Shown one piece after another: positions 52,533-61,973 of a stretch of DNA of 64,000 nt. The notes under the pieces were generated by a model that made no database searches, was not told the origin of the DNA, and saw only the letters and a program-made list of their open reading frames with translations. The stretch is from IMG/VR virus record IMGVR_UViG_3300002835_000007, positions 141,932-205,931 of that record; one strand, 5' to 3'. The position numbers were made by a program, and so were the translations under genes. The DNA comes from a virus. Position 1 is the stretch's first letter. Each line of letters starts with the position of its first letter.

Positions 52533-52787
52533 TTATGCTAAAAATTTCTTTGTTAATTCAGCAGCTTCTGTAATACTTTTAAACGAAACGTTTGGAATCA
52601 ATAATTGATTACCAACTTTAACGATAGGAACTTCATCAGCATTAGAAATTTTTCTTACTTTTTCAAATTCTTCAACATTTTCATCTAATTGAATATCGAC
52701 ATCTCTAAATTCAATACCTTCATTAGTTAAAATTTCTTTTAATTCTGCACAATAAGGACAGCCATTAAATCCATAAATAGTTACCAT
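52533..52787 (-). CDS. glutaredoxin
   Basis: 84 residues. Active site CPYC (residues 10-13) after VTIYGFNG; the conserved EVPIVKVGNQ (cis-proline) follows, giving the standard thioredoxin-fold. Likely reduces ribonucleotide reductase during dNTP supply. It lies 5 bases after the SNF2 helicase on the minus strand, so both are co-transcribed, and they precede the neck gene. Note that no ribonucleotide reductase is visible in this window. Confidence 0.9.
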   Translation of the reverse strand: MVTIYGFNGCPYCAELKEILTNEGIEFRDVDIQLDENVEEFEKVRKISNADEVPIVKVGNQLLIPNVSFKSITEAAELTKKFLA

Positions 52788-52792
52788 ATTTT

Positions 52793-54631
52793 TTAATCTA
52801 TTAATTGTTCTGCTAATAAAGCAGTTATTTCATCTTCTGTTCTTGTTTTTTCACCCATAATAGTTGAAATCACATCTTTTTTATTTCTAAGCATTTCCCA
52901 CATTCTTGTTGAGATAGTATCCTCAAACAATTGGTAGTAAACGTTTACATCATTATTTTGACCAATACGATATGCTCTATCTTCAGCTTGTTCATTGTTA
53001 CCTGGCACCCAATCAAACGAATTAAATATAACAACGGTTGCTTCAGTCAATGTAATACCAACACCAGCACTTTTGATGTTTCCAACAAAAACTTTTATTT
53101 TGTCATTGTTTTGGAATTGGTCAACTGAATGTTGTTTTTTGGTAGATGACATAAGACCATTGTGTCTTACAGCAATTTTACCAAAATGATTTGCAATTGT
53201 TTCTAACTCATCTGAGAATGATGTAAATATAATAACTTTTCTACCCATTTCAATAGCGTTTTCAACCATTTCAATAGTGTATTGAATTGCTTCATTGGCG
53301 ATAAACTGTCTTAACAAAATAAGTTCAACCAAATCTTTTTGAGATTCGTTAGTTCTTTTACCTTGTTTCTTTTTAAGCTCAACATATTCATCCCATAATT
53401 GTTCATACATTCTCCAACCTTTAGCATCTAATTGATGATACATTGGAGTAACGATTTTGTCTGGCATGTCGATAGCGTCTGTTTTCAAACGTCTTAATAA
53501 GATGTTTTTGGTTTTGTTTGACAATTCTTCTAGATTTGACGCACCATCTGTTAACCAGATTTGCTTTCTTTGGCCATTTTTAAGCGTTCTAAAGAACTGT
53601 CTACCTTCACAGTATCTTACAGCATAGTGTTTCCAATTATCTGCGATAGGAGACTTAATTATCTTTAAAAGATTAAAAAAGTCCATAGGTCTATTTGCGA
53701 CTGGAGTACCAGTAAGAAGCCATACTTTTGGTATATTATACTTGACGCATACATCAACCATGATTTTACCTCTAATACTTTCATTGTTTTTCAAGTTATG
53801 TGCTTCATCGACAATACATAAATCAAATTTTTCATTAACCATATCTCTAATTAAGATAGGTTCTTTTTCACCCTCTTTTTTCTTTTTAGGTGTTTCTAAA
53901 GTATGAAAATTCTTTAATATGTCGAAGTTTATTATTGTGAATTTACTAGAATCCCATTTTTTACCATCAATGATTGTGGTTTCATTACAGAACACTTTTA
54001 TTTCACGTTCCCAGTTTATTTTTGTTGATGATGTAGTTACGATAAGAATTTTATCAGCACCACTTTCTATTGCAGCGATGATTGATTGCATCGATTTACC
54101 TAAACCCATGTCATCGGCTAATATACAACCATTTCTAGATAATAGAAATTTAATTCCGTCTTCTTGGTGTTTGTATAAACTTTTCCCGTATTGGCTTAGA
54201 ATATCATTGTATTTAGTAAAATCAACATCAACATGTATCTGTTCAAAATATGGGTCATCAGTTACTTGTGTTTTTGGTAACCAATACATTTTTGATTCCT
54301 TTTGATTTTGTTTTATTTTACCGTATATGTGAAAACTTTTATCTGTGTCAGCTAATATAAATTCAATAAGAACTTTTTCTGGTATAAATGATAACTCATC
54401 TAACTTTTTAAGTTCTTCCCCTAAATAAGGTGTAATACCTATAACTCTATTAATATATTGTGGTTCTTTATCGTGATTCTCTACGATATATCTAGATTGA
54501 TTCTCTGTTAATTGAATCTTTTTATTCTTAATGAATTCGTTTTTAAGTTTTTTAATATACGGATTTATACCCTCATATCCTTCTAGTAAAGATAAGGCTG
54601 AATGGCTTTTTAAATCATTAATATCAATCAC
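52793..54631 (-). CDS. SNF2-family helicase/ATPase
   Basis: 612 residues with GTG start. Walker A region DDMGLGKS (173-180), DEAH box at 275-278 (VDEAHNLKN), motif III LLTGTPVANRPMD, and helicase C-terminal FTSFSDELETIANHF with EDRAYRIGQNNDVNVYYQ, all typical of SNF2 proteins. An N-terminal domain of about 150 residues precedes the core. It probably remodels DNA or protein-DNA complexes during replication or recombination, as UvsW does in T4. It has a host-type promoter candidate upstream, like the polymerase. Confidence 0.9.
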   Translation of the reverse strand: MIDINDLKSHSALSLLEGYEGINPYIKKLKNEFIKNKKIQLTENQSRYIVENHDKEPQYINRVIGITPYLGEELKKLDELSFIPEKVLIEFILADTDKSFHIYGKIKQNQKESKMYWLPKTQVTDDPYFEQIHVDVDFTKYNDILSQYGKSLYKHQEDGIKFLLSRNGCILADDMGLGKSMQSIIAAIESGADKILIVTTSSTKINWEREIKVFCNETTIIDGKKWDSSKFTIINFDILKNFHTLETPKKKKEGEKEPILIRDMVNEKFDLCIVDEAHNLKNNESIRGKIMVDVCVKYNIPKVWLLTGTPVANRPMDFFNLLKIIKSPIADNWKHYAVRYCEGRQFFRTLKNGQRKQIWLTDGASNLEELSNKTKNILLRRLKTDAIDMPDKIVTPMYHQLDAKGWRMYEQLWDEYVELKKKQGKRTNESQKDLVELILLRQFIANEAIQYTIEMVENAIEMGRKVIIFTSFSDELETIANHFGKIAVRHNGLMSSTKKQHSVDQFQNNDKIKVFVGNIKSAGVGITLTEATVVIFNSFDWVPGNNEQAEDRAYRIGQNNDVNVYYQLFEDTISTRMWEMLRNKKDVISTIMGEKTRTEDEITALLAEQLID

Positions 54632-54665
54632 TTTTATTTGTTTATTTAAACAATGTTATAATATT

Positions 54666-54696
54666 TAAATATAATAAATTTTTAAATAAAAATCAA
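54666..54696 (-). promoter_or_regulatory. candidate Bacteroidetes-type promoter for helicase
   Basis: On the minus strand: TTG (54696-54694), 20 bases, then TATATTTA (54673-54666), one base off TAnnTTTG. Spacing matches the polymerase promoters exactly. About 35 bases lie between it and the GTG start. Confidence 0.5.
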
Positions 54697-54724
54697 TAGT
54701 TGTGATTATTATTTATTAGATTAA

Positions 54725-54733
54725 TATTTATAA
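54725..54733 (+). promoter_or_regulatory. candidate late promoter (TATTTATAA)
   Basis: TATTTATAA 8 bases before the ATG at 54742. A T4-like TATAAATA overlaps it (54729-54736). The reversed motif also occurs for the minus strand. Confidence 0.4.
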
Positions 54734-54741
54734 ATAAAGAT

Positions 54742-55260
54742 ATGGGAAATAACAAAATAACACCGATTACTAGGATAAATAAATTCTTCTCAAATGAGGA
54801 TTTTAATCTAGAAATTTCTATGGGTAGAGAGGCCGTAGAAGGTGATGGTAATTTTACTATAATTTTATATAGTGTTGATAGAGAAATGTCAGCATCTGAT
54901 AATGTATATGGTGAAGCACCTATTGATGGTATTAAGTTTTTACCGCCAGTTGAACTTAAAGTGGCTCCGATGATGGCCGCAGCAGAAAATAAAGCATACA
55001 ATGAAGGTATGTTAAGATATTTACAAGATGGTCAATTTACATTTGGTATTTATGATAGTCAATTAAGTGAATTAGATACAAATATTTATTATGGTGATTA
55101 TATAGGTTACCCAGTAAGCGAAACGGAAATAAGATACTTTAGTGTTGTTAATGACGGTATTAAAAATTATGATAATCAACACACAATAATGGGATACAAA
55201 GCAGCATATAGAACGATTGTTTGTGCAGCAGTTGATTCTAGCGAATTTAATGGAATGTAA
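54742..55260 (+). CDS. putative neck protein (gp14-like by position)
   Basis: 172 residues: NKFFSNEDFNLEISMGREAV, then DGQFTFGIYDSQLSELDTNI and YGDYIGYPVSETEIRYFSVV. Order of genes (gp13-like nearby, gp15-like next) places it as a gp14-like neck protein, but no sequence motif proves it. The beta-strand pattern before VNDGIKNYDNQHTIM fits a small beta-barrel head-tail joining protein. Confidence 0.45.
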   Translation: MGNNKITPITRINKFFSNEDFNLEISMGREAVEGDGNFTIILYSVDREMSASDNVYGEAPIDGIKFLPPVELKVAPMMAAAENKAYNEGMLRYLQDGQFTFGIYDSQLSELDTNIYYGDYIGYPVSETEIRYFSVVNDGIKNYDNQHTIMGYKAAYRTIVCAAVDSSEFNGM

Positions 55261-55266
55261 TAAACA

Positions 55267-56325
55267 ATGAGTGTACCTAAAGGATTTAAAACGGGAATAA
55301 AAATTACAAATCAGAAAGTAGGTCCAGAAAGACGACAAGAAATTTTGGATGGGATTGCTGATAATGGTACCTTTTTACCTAGAGGTGTCCTAGAGGAAGA
55401 TATGGACCAAACTTTCTTAGAGTTTATAAACAGCGATAAAAGGATATCTTTAAATATCGATGGTAAGAAAGTTCCAGTTATATTTTTAACTATTCAAAGA
55501 TGGACAGAGTTTAGCAAAACATGGCAATTTTCCGATAAATTTAAAAACATTGAATTACCATTTATTACAATTGTTAGAAAACCAGATATTCAACAAGGTC
55601 AAAACCAAGCTGGGTTATGGAATATTCCAGTAAATAGAACTTATACATATATGAAGGTTCCTACTTGGGACGGTGTTAGACGTGGTGTTGATGTTTATAA
55701 AGTACCGCAACCTACTTCAGTTGATATGTCATATGAAGTGAGATTGTTTACTAACAGAATGAAAGATTTGAATGAGTTTAATAGATTAATTCAAAGAGCT
55801 TTTCAATCTAGACAGTGTTACATAAACGTAAATGGCCACCCTATGCCGCTGCATTTAGAGTCAATCGGTGATGAAAGTAATATTGATGATTTTGAAAATA
55901 GAAGATTTTATGTTCAATTGTTTGAAATGAAGTTGTTAGGTTATATTTTAGATGAAAATGATTATGAAATAGTGCCAACAATAAACAGACAAATGGTTAC
56001 TTTAGAAATAGCTACTGACAAAATATACAATGACGTTATATTTGAACCAGTTAAAAGAGGTAATTCCCTTACTTTTAACTTTTTATTCAAATCAAAATCT
56101 GAACCTAGATTTTCATTTGTATCACAATATGGTGCTTATATAACGCAATTAAAAGATGTTGTGGACATAAATAGGATAGTCATTTCAATTAATGGTTCTG
56201 TTGTTTTTGATGGCACAGTTTTAACCACACCAATTACTATAAATGGTAGTGATACTGTTGTAATAAGAATTTATAAAAACTTCTATTCAAATGGAAGTTT
56301 TAGATTAATAGGAAGTACATTGTAA
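55267..56325 (+). CDS. tail completion/sheath-terminator protein, gp15-like
   Basis: 352 residues. KVPVIFLTIQRWTEFSKTWQ, then ELPFITIVRKPDIQQGQNQA, then VDMSYEVRLFTNRMKDLNEF and LESIGDESNIDDFENRRFYV with FEMKLLGYILDEND follow the order of T4 gp15: VPITY-type, PxxxxxLR, MxYELxIFTR, then a final beta-block. T4 gp15 stabilises the sheath and closes the tail. The C-terminal 80 residues (NSLTFNFLFKSKSEPRFSFV) are extra. It lies six bases after the 172-aa gene. Confidence 0.6.
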   Translation: MSVPKGFKTGIKITNQKVGPERRQEILDGIADNGTFLPRGVLEEDMDQTFLEFINSDKRISLNIDGKKVPVIFLTIQRWTEFSKTWQFSDKFKNIELPFITIVRKPDIQQGQNQAGLWNIPVNRTYTYMKVPTWDGVRRGVDVYKVPQPTSVDMSYEVRLFTNRMKDLNEFNRLIQRAFQSRQCYINVNGHPMPLHLESIGDESNIDDFENRRFYVQLFEMKLLGYILDENDYEIVPTINRQMVTLEIATDKIYNDVIFEPVKRGNSLTFNFLFKSKSEPRFSFVSQYGAYITQLKDVVDINRIVISINGSVVFDGTVLTTPITINGSDTVVIRIYKNFYSNGSFRLIGSTL

Positions 56326-57131
56326 TGGGATATCTGTATAATTATGACGTAAATGAAACTTTTATTATTGAAGCTTTATCATTAAGTGGTGATATACCTA
56401 CAGTTTCAGCATGTACCGCAATTTTTAGTAATTCATTCGCTTCATGTAGCGGTGATACCCAAATTATTATGGGTACTGGAACTATAATATTTGATGGTAA
56501 TGTTAGTGGTGAAAATATTAGTGGAAATACTTTTAACGCTGCAACATATTATAGTGGTAGTACAAATCTTTTTGACATAATAATATCGACTACTTCAAAT
56601 CAATCAATAACTGGGGGTACATTTAATAATAATACAGATACTTTAACTTTATTTAAGGGTAATGGTAGTTCTTTAAATATAACTGGCGTTACTGATTATT
56701 ATATTACTGGTGGTACATTTAATAAAACAACAAAAATTTTAAGTTACACTAGAAATGATAACCAAAAAATAGATGTTGAACTACCAGTTAGAACTTTTTT
56801 AAGTAATACTGGTCAAACGATATCTAACCAAACATTAATTATTGATACAGTAACTGCAATTAAAGATAATTCTAACACATTTTTTGTTTCATATGTTAAC
56901 GCATACAATAGTTCTACTAACTATGGGTTCTGGAAAAGAACATTGGCATTAAATAAAACATCTGGTGTGTTAACAATAATAGGTGAAAATTCTGATTTTG
57001 ATAGAATTTCTAGTGGAATGACACCAAACTCAATTGTTTACTCTGCAAATAGTGGTAATTTATCAATTATTATTAGTGGTGAAACAGCAAAAAATTATAC
57101 ATGGTCTTCAAATTGGGAGATTATAAGCTAA
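56325..57131 (+). CDS. modular fibre protein (268 aa)
   Basis: 268 residues. Beta-rich with FSNSFASCSGDTQIIMGTGT and the shared module SITGGTFNNNTDTLTLFKGN, then YYITGGTFNKTTKILSYTRN. The C-terminal 100 residues vary and probably bear the specific end. Overlaps the upstream gp15-like gene by one base. The CSGDTQI motif is shared with the next gene. Confidence 0.6.
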   Translation: MGYLYNYDVNETFIIEALSLSGDIPTVSACTAIFSNSFASCSGDTQIIMGTGTIIFDGNVSGENISGNTFNAATYYSGSTNLFDIIISTTSNQSITGGTFNNNTDTLTLFKGNGSSLNITGVTDYYITGGTFNKTTKILSYTRNDNQKIDVELPVRTFLSNTGQTISNQTLIIDTVTAIKDNSNTFFVSYVNAYNSSTNYGFWKRTLALNKTSGVLTIIGENSDFDRISSGMTPNSIVYSANSGNLSIIISGETAKNYTWSSNWEIIS

Positions 57132-57138
57132 GGTTTAA

Positions 57139-57147
57139 TATTTATAA
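57139..57147 (+). promoter_or_regulatory. candidate late promoter (TATTTATAA)
   Basis: TATTTATAA 12 bases before the ATG at 57160; TATAAATA overlaps at 57143-57150. Confidence 0.4.
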
Positions 57148-57159
57148 ATAAATAAGTAG

Positions 57160-57807
57160 ATGGCAACTAACATTAGGTCGATATCAATTGGTGTAATTCT
57201 TATACAAAATGGGAATGGTGTTCCAACACACATTTCCTCTAAGGGTACATTGTTCGTAAATTTAGATACAGCAATATTATACATCAATAAAGATGGTATT
57301 GCTACATGGGAAACAAATAACAGTGGGGGTTTTACTTTAACTCAAAACCAATTTAATGCTATTACTGGTGCTACATCACCTAGTAGTACTAATGTCTTTG
57401 CTACTATATCTGATATAGTAAGTTCTGCTTTTACTGGTGGTACTGTAAATGGTTTAACAACCTTTACTGCTGGTTTATCAGCAACTACAATAAGTGCTTG
57501 TACATCAGTACAGACAAATAAATTAATTAGTTGTAGTGGTGACACTCAAATTAGTTTATCTAGTGGTCAAACAATTTTTAACACTAATCTAACACCAAAC
57601 TTAGACGCTACTATTGATGTTGGTACTTCATCTAAAAGATTTAGAGATATAAATACTGTTAGTGGAACATCTACTGTTTGGACTTCAACTATTAAAGTGA
57701 CAACACCTACATTAGATTTAGGTAATGATTCTCTAGGTAATTTAAGACAAATCACAGCAAATAATTCAATAATACAAGATGACGCTCTTTTGGGTGGAAC
57801 TTATTAA
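57160..57807 (+). CDS. modular fibre protein (215 aa)
   Basis: 215 residues. N-terminus ATNIRSISIGVILIQNGNGV, then GTLFVNLDTAILYINKDGIA, an attachment-like beta segment. FTGGTVNGLTTFTAGLSATT and SCSGDTQISLSSGQTIFNTN show shared module content. It ends in LLGGTY, a phrase that also closes the next gene as LDGGTY. Likely one of several fibre or fibre-tip subunits. Confidence 0.6.
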   Translation: MATNIRSISIGVILIQNGNGVPTHISSKGTLFVNLDTAILYINKDGIATWETNNSGGFTLTQNQFNAITGATSPSSTNVFATISDIVSSAFTGGTVNGLTTFTAGLSATTISACTSVQTNKLISCSGDTQISLSSGQTIFNTNLTPNLDATIDVGTSSKRFRDINTVSGTSTVWTSTIKVTTPTLDLGNDSLGNLRQITANNSIIQDDALLGGTY

Positions 57808-57817
57808 AAAAATAATA

Positions 57818-57826
57818 TATTTATAT
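57818..57826 (+). promoter_or_regulatory. candidate late promoter (TATTTATAT)
   Basis: TATTTATAT 14 bases before the ATG at 57841, in a 33-base gap. Confidence 0.4.
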
Positions 57827-57840
57827 AAAAACAATTAAAA

Positions 57841-59250
57841 ATGGCAAATAGAAATACTAGGTTTATACTAAAAAATAATGCAAATTCGTCAGCTCCTTTT
57901 TCTGGTGCTACGCTATATGCTGGTGAACCAATTGTTAATACCGCTGCTGGTATTATGATGTTATCTGGTGTAACTACTGGTACAAATGACTGGGTTCCAG
58001 CTGGTACTGGTGGTAACGCAAACTTTTTTGAAGTAGGTTCTAATCTTTATAATTTAAAAATTAGAAATCAGATTACATCATATGGTGGTCTTACTAACTT
58101 AACTGGTAAATTTTTATCTGGTACTACAAATGGTTTTGTTGTTGCTGATATTAGTACAATTTCTGGTGTTGATACTTACGTAACTGGATTAACTTACTCA
58201 AATAACATTTTAACCGTTAAACAAAACCAAGGTCAATCTGATTTATCGGTTCTTGTTAATACAATGACTGGGTTGACGGTTAATGGTACTCTATCTGCCA
58301 CTACATTAAATTTAACAAATGGTACTGTAAGTAGTGCTGCTAGTAGTGCTAATGATATCGTTAATTATAGTAGTTTAACTTCTTATACACAAAATAACGA
58401 CATTTATGTTACAGCTGGTACTATTTCTTATACTGGTCCTAGTGGTTCGTTACTATTGAATAGAAGAAATACAACAGACGTAACGATTACTGGGTTAAGC
58501 GACATTTATGTAACTGGTGGTACATTTAATGCTGGTACAATTACATTAACTAATAATAATAATAGTTCTTTTAGTGTTACTGGTTTAGCTACAACTGATA
58601 CATTTGTTACTGGATTTACTTATTCACCTACAACAAATACGTTTACAATTAAACAAAATCAAGGTCAAGCTGATTTACCAATTCAATTTACTACAGTTTC
58701 TGGTTTAACATTATCTAATTTAACAGCTGGTAGAGTTGTTTATGTTGGTACTAATGGTTTGTTAACAGACGAAGCTGGGTTTACTTACAACGCTTCTACA
58801 AATGCATTTAGTGTACCTTCTGATGGTTCAGTTAGTGTTGGTACTGGTGGGTTAAGTGTTGCTGGTGATGCAGTTGTTCAAGGTTCATTAACAGTATTTG
58901 GTCCTTCCATTTCAGCATTTACTAGTCAATTATATGTAGAAGATGATAACATCACACTTAACTATAACCCTACTGGAAATACTACGTCTACTTCGTTAGG
59001 TGCTGGTTGGACAATTCAAGATGGTTCTGGTATTGCAAACACAGCAACAACTTTAAATATTGGTTTATCATACACAAACGCTAATTTAAGCCCTAACACT
59101 GAATATACTTCTTCAACTGGTAATGCGAATAGAAACATATTCACACAAGTTGGTGATATTATAATTAGAAATACTAACTATGACAAAAACTCACCAAATG
59201 GTGTGAGAGTATTGGCTGAAAACGATGTTTTAGATGGCGGTACTTATTAA
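57841..59250 (+). CDS. modular fibre protein (469 aa)
   Basis: 469 residues. Starts ANRNTRFILKNNANSSAPFS, similar to the next gene, with AGEPIVNTAAGIMMLSGVTT, a common phage fibre N-terminus. Repeated strand-turn modules follow: YVTGLTYSNNILTVKQNQGQ, then IYVTGGTFNAGTITLTNNNN. The C-terminal portion SLGAGWTIQDGSGIANTATT leads to LDGGTY. Probably a trimeric fibre subunit. Confidence 0.65.
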   Translation: MANRNTRFILKNNANSSAPFSGATLYAGEPIVNTAAGIMMLSGVTTGTNDWVPAGTGGNANFFEVGSNLYNLKIRNQITSYGGLTNLTGKFLSGTTNGFVVADISTISGVDTYVTGLTYSNNILTVKQNQGQSDLSVLVNTMTGLTVNGTLSATTLNLTNGTVSSAASSANDIVNYSSLTSYTQNNDIYVTAGTISYTGPSGSLLLNRRNTTDVTITGLSDIYVTGGTFNAGTITLTNNNNSSFSVTGLATTDTFVTGFTYSPTTNTFTIKQNQGQADLPIQFTTVSGLTLSNLTAGRVVYVGTNGLLTDEAGFTYNASTNAFSVPSDGSVSVGTGGLSVAGDAVVQGSLTVFGPSISAFTSQLYVEDDNITLNYNPTGNTTSTSLGAGWTIQDGSGIANTATTLNIGLSYTNANLSPNTEYTSSTGNANRNIFTQVGDIIIRNTNYDKNSPNGVRVLAENDVLDGGTY

Positions 59251-59280
59251 AAGATTTACTTTAAAAATATCATAATTATA

Positions 59281-59308
59281 ATATGCACAATTTAACGATT
59301 GTGCATAT
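59281..59308. repeat. 11-bp perfect hairpin
   Basis: ATATGCACAAT and ATTGTGCATAT flank loop TTAACG in the 130-base gap between the 469-aa and 631-aa fibre genes. It is followed by TTATTTTAT, so it may be a weak terminator of the upstream gene. A TATTTATTT copy (59306-59314) overlaps the end. Confidence 0.6.
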
Positions 59309-59380
59309 TTATTTTATAGAGGTTACATAACCCATACACATAACTCTTTATAGAGATTTTTAAGACATACCATTATATAC

Positions 59381-61276
59381 ATGGCAAATAGAAATAATAC
59401 GTTTTTACTTAAACGTTCAAATGTTGCTGGAAAAGTACCAGCAGCTGGTGATTTAAGACTTGGTGAGTTAGCTATAAATACAGCTGACGGAATATTATAC
59501 GCTTCTGGAACGACAGCAAATTCAATCCTTCCAATAGGTTGGGATAGAGTTGCTAGGACTGGTGACACAATGACTGGTAGTTTATACGCACCTTCTATTT
59601 CTGCCACAACAATATCTGCTACTACATATCTTAACTTACCTTCATCAACGTTTACTGGTGGTACAGTAACTGGACCAACTAATTTTACAAACGGATTAAC
59701 AGCCAATACTATGAGTGCTACAACTTATTATGGTGATGGTTCTAATCTAACTGGTATATCGGCAGTAGCGACTGAATTCGTGGTTAATTGTCGTAACCAA
59801 AGTGGTTCAGATATGTATAGAGGTCAAGTAGTGTATATGAATGGGTCAACGGGGAATAAACCTACAATACTATTAGCACAAGCGAACTCTGAGATGACAT
59901 CAGCCAGAACATTTGGTGTGTTAAAAAATGATATTGCAAACAATGGTTTTGGTGATGTAGTAACAATTGGTTCAATAACTAATTTAGATACAAGAACTTC
60001 TGCAACACATCCATTCACAATAGATACTTTATCTGATGGACAAACAATTTATTTATCCCCAACTAATGCTGGTTATATTACAAATGTTAAACCATACGCA
60101 CCAAATCATTTAGTTTATATTGGTAAGGTAGTTAGAACTTCTCCAACTAATGGATATATAGAATATCAAATTCAAAATGGGTATGAATTAGATGAATTAC
60201 ACGATGTTAAAATAACTGGGGTAACATATGGTGATTTGTTAACATATTCAGCATATAATGGTAGTAATGTTTGGGTTAATAGTAAAACTCTTAATGGTTC
60301 TTATACTGTAACTGGTGATACAAGTGTTGGTGGTCAGATGAAAGCTACAACAGTTTCAGCTACAACATATTTTAATTTACCAATTGACATAAGAGTAACT
60401 GGGGGTACTTATAGTTCTGGAACTGCTACATTTACCAATAACACTGGTGGTACATTTACTGTAACTGGTTTCAGTACTGGTGGTGGTAGTACATTTAGTG
60501 GTGGGACTGTTACTGGTCCAACAACATTTACGAATGGTTTAACTGCAACAACTATTTCTGCTACTACATATTTTAATTTACCAATTGACATAAGAGTCAC
60601 TGGTGGTACTTATACTAGTGGTACCGCTACATTTACTAACAATACTGGTGGTACATTTACAGTAACTGGTTTCAGTACTGGTGGTGGTACTTTTACTGGT
60701 GGTACTGTAGCTGGAGCAACTTACTTCACTGGTGGTGTAAGTGCAAATACTTTAACAGCATCTGGAACTGGTCAAAATATTTTAACTGTTATTGGTTCTG
60801 GGAATAGTACGACATCACCTATATTTAGCGTTGTTGGTTCTCAAGGTGAGTTATTTAGTGTTACCGATTCATTAACTGGTTCATTATTTAGTGTCAACGA
60901 TATTTCTGGTTTACCAATTGTCGAGGTGTTCTCTGATAATACTATTTTAATGGGTAGTTATCAAGCACCTTCATTAAATACAACTGTAAAAGTAACACTT
61001 ACAGCTGGTACGAATACAGTTTATTCAATTCCAACAAGTGGTTATACTGGAGCATTCTTTGATTACACAGTGATAAGTTCAACTGGTGCTAGAGCTGGAA
61101 CAATTATGTCTATATGGAGTGGTACAACAGCACAATCTACTGATGTATCAACAAACGATATAGGAACAACAGCTGGTATTTCATTCTCAGTTGCAGTAGT
61201 TGGTAGTAATGCAGTGTTAAGTAGTTCAGCAACAACTGCTGGATGGACATTAAAAACAATTGTAAGAAGTATATAA
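59381..61276 (+). CDS. modular fibre protein with duplicated segment (631 aa)
   Basis: 631 residues starting ANRNNTFLLKRSNVAGKVPA, then GDLRLGELAINTADGILYAS. It contains a shared module pair: SATTYFNLPIDIRVTGGTYS and then SATTYFNLPIDIRVTGGTYT, separated by 67 residues, which reflects a 201-bp DNA duplication (about 60350-60690). The end is a beta-rich domain (VKVTLTAGTNTVYSIPTSGY). A 66-base leader follows a TATTTATTT copy. Fibre role is clear from composition. Confidence 0.7.
   Translation: MANRNNTFLLKRSNVAGKVPAAGDLRLGELAINTADGILYASGTTANSILPIGWDRVARTGDTMTGSLYAPSISATTISATTYLNLPSSTFTGGTVTGPTNFTNGLTANTMSATTYYGDGSNLTGISAVATEFVVNCRNQSGSDMYRGQVVYMNGSTGNKPTILLAQANSEMTSARTFGVLKNDIANNGFGDVVTIGSITNLDTRTSATHPFTIDTLSDGQTIYLSPTNAGYITNVKPYAPNHLVYIGKVVRTSPTNGYIEYQIQNGYELDELHDVKITGVTYGDLLTYSAYNGSNVWVNSKTLNGSYTVTGDTSVGGQMKATTVSATTYFNLPIDIRVTGGTYSSGTATFTNNTGGTFTVTGFSTGGGSTFSGGTVTGPTTFTNGLTATTISATTYFNLPIDIRVTGGTYTSGTATFTNNTGGTFTVTGFSTGGGTFTGGTVAGATYFTGGVSANTLTASGTGQNILTVIGSGNSTTSPIFSVVGSQGELFSVTDSLTGSLFSVNDISGLPIVEVFSDNTILMGSYQAPSLNTTVKVTLTAGTNTVYSIPTSGYTGAFFDYTVISSTGARAGTIMSIWSGTTAQSTDVSTNDIGTTAGISFSVAVVGSNAVLSSSATTAGWTLKTIVRSI
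60350..60690 (+). repeat. 201-bp tandem duplication within the fibre gene
   Basis: The DNA stretch ACATATTTTAATTTACCAAT starts at 60365 and recurs at 60566, giving a 201-bp (67-codon) offset. The copies differ at silent and a few coding positions (TACTTATAG versus TACTTATAC), so the duplication is not brand new. A third copy in the partial gene at 63880 is more divergent. Confidence 0.75.
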
Positions 61277-61277
61277 C

Positions 61278-61973
61278 ATGGCATTTAGATATTCACCCAA
61301 AATAGTAACCGATGGTCTTATATTTAATGTAGACGCAGCTAATCCAAAATCATTTGTTAGTGGTGGTACAGTATGGAATGATTTAAGTAAATCTAGTGCT
61401 AAAGGTAGTTTAACAAACGGACCGACTTATAATTCAGCTAATGGTGGTAGTATAGTGTTTGATAATACTGATGATTTTATTGATTATGGTACAACTAATA
61501 TTATTTTACCAGTAAATATAACACTATCAGCTTGGATTTATCAAACAACTACAGCTGGTTATAAAAATATAATAACAAAGGAAGGTGCTACAAACGATTT
61601 AGATTATGGATTAACGACTTCTCCTAATGGTAATTTATATTTTTGGTTTCATAATGGTAGTTTTAGAATACATGAAACCACTACAAATATAATAAATTCA
61701 ATTAATACTTGGTATAATGTAGTTTCAGTATTTGATGATACTAATAATACTGTAAAAATGTATGTTAATGGTGTGTTAATATATAATCAACCAGAAAATA
61801 CTTCATTATTAGCACATTCTAATAGTAAATTATTTGTTGGTTGGAGAAATCAATTTATATCTGGTCAAGCGTTTAGTGGAAGAATTAGTCAAGTACAACT
61901 TTACAATAAAGCATTATCAGATTCTGAAGTTTTACAAAATTATAACACATTAAAATCAAGATTTGGGAAATAA
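61278..61973 (+). CDS. LamG-like lectin, copy A
   Basis: 231 residues. DGLIFNVDAANPKSFVSGGT, then IVFDNTDDFIDYG, LSAWIYQTTTAGYKNI, TWYNVVSVFDDTNNTVKMYV and RISQVQLYNKALSDSEVLQN. This is the standard concanavalin-like LamG_3 fold of about 200 residues, as found on bacterial polysaccharide enzymes and phage fibres. It follows the 631-aa fibre by one base, so it may be a non-covalent tip or accessory. Carbohydrate binding is likely but unproven. Confidence 0.75.
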   Translation: MAFRYSPKIVTDGLIFNVDAANPKSFVSGGTVWNDLSKSSAKGSLTNGPTYNSANGGSIVFDNTDDFIDYGTTNIILPVNITLSAWIYQTTTAGYKNIITKEGATNDLDYGLTTSPNGNLYFWFHNGSFRIHETTTNIINSINTWYNVVSVFDDTNNTVKMYVNGVLIYNQPENTSLLAHSNSKLFVGWRNQFISGQAFSGRISQVQLYNKALSDSEVLQNYNTLKSRFGK

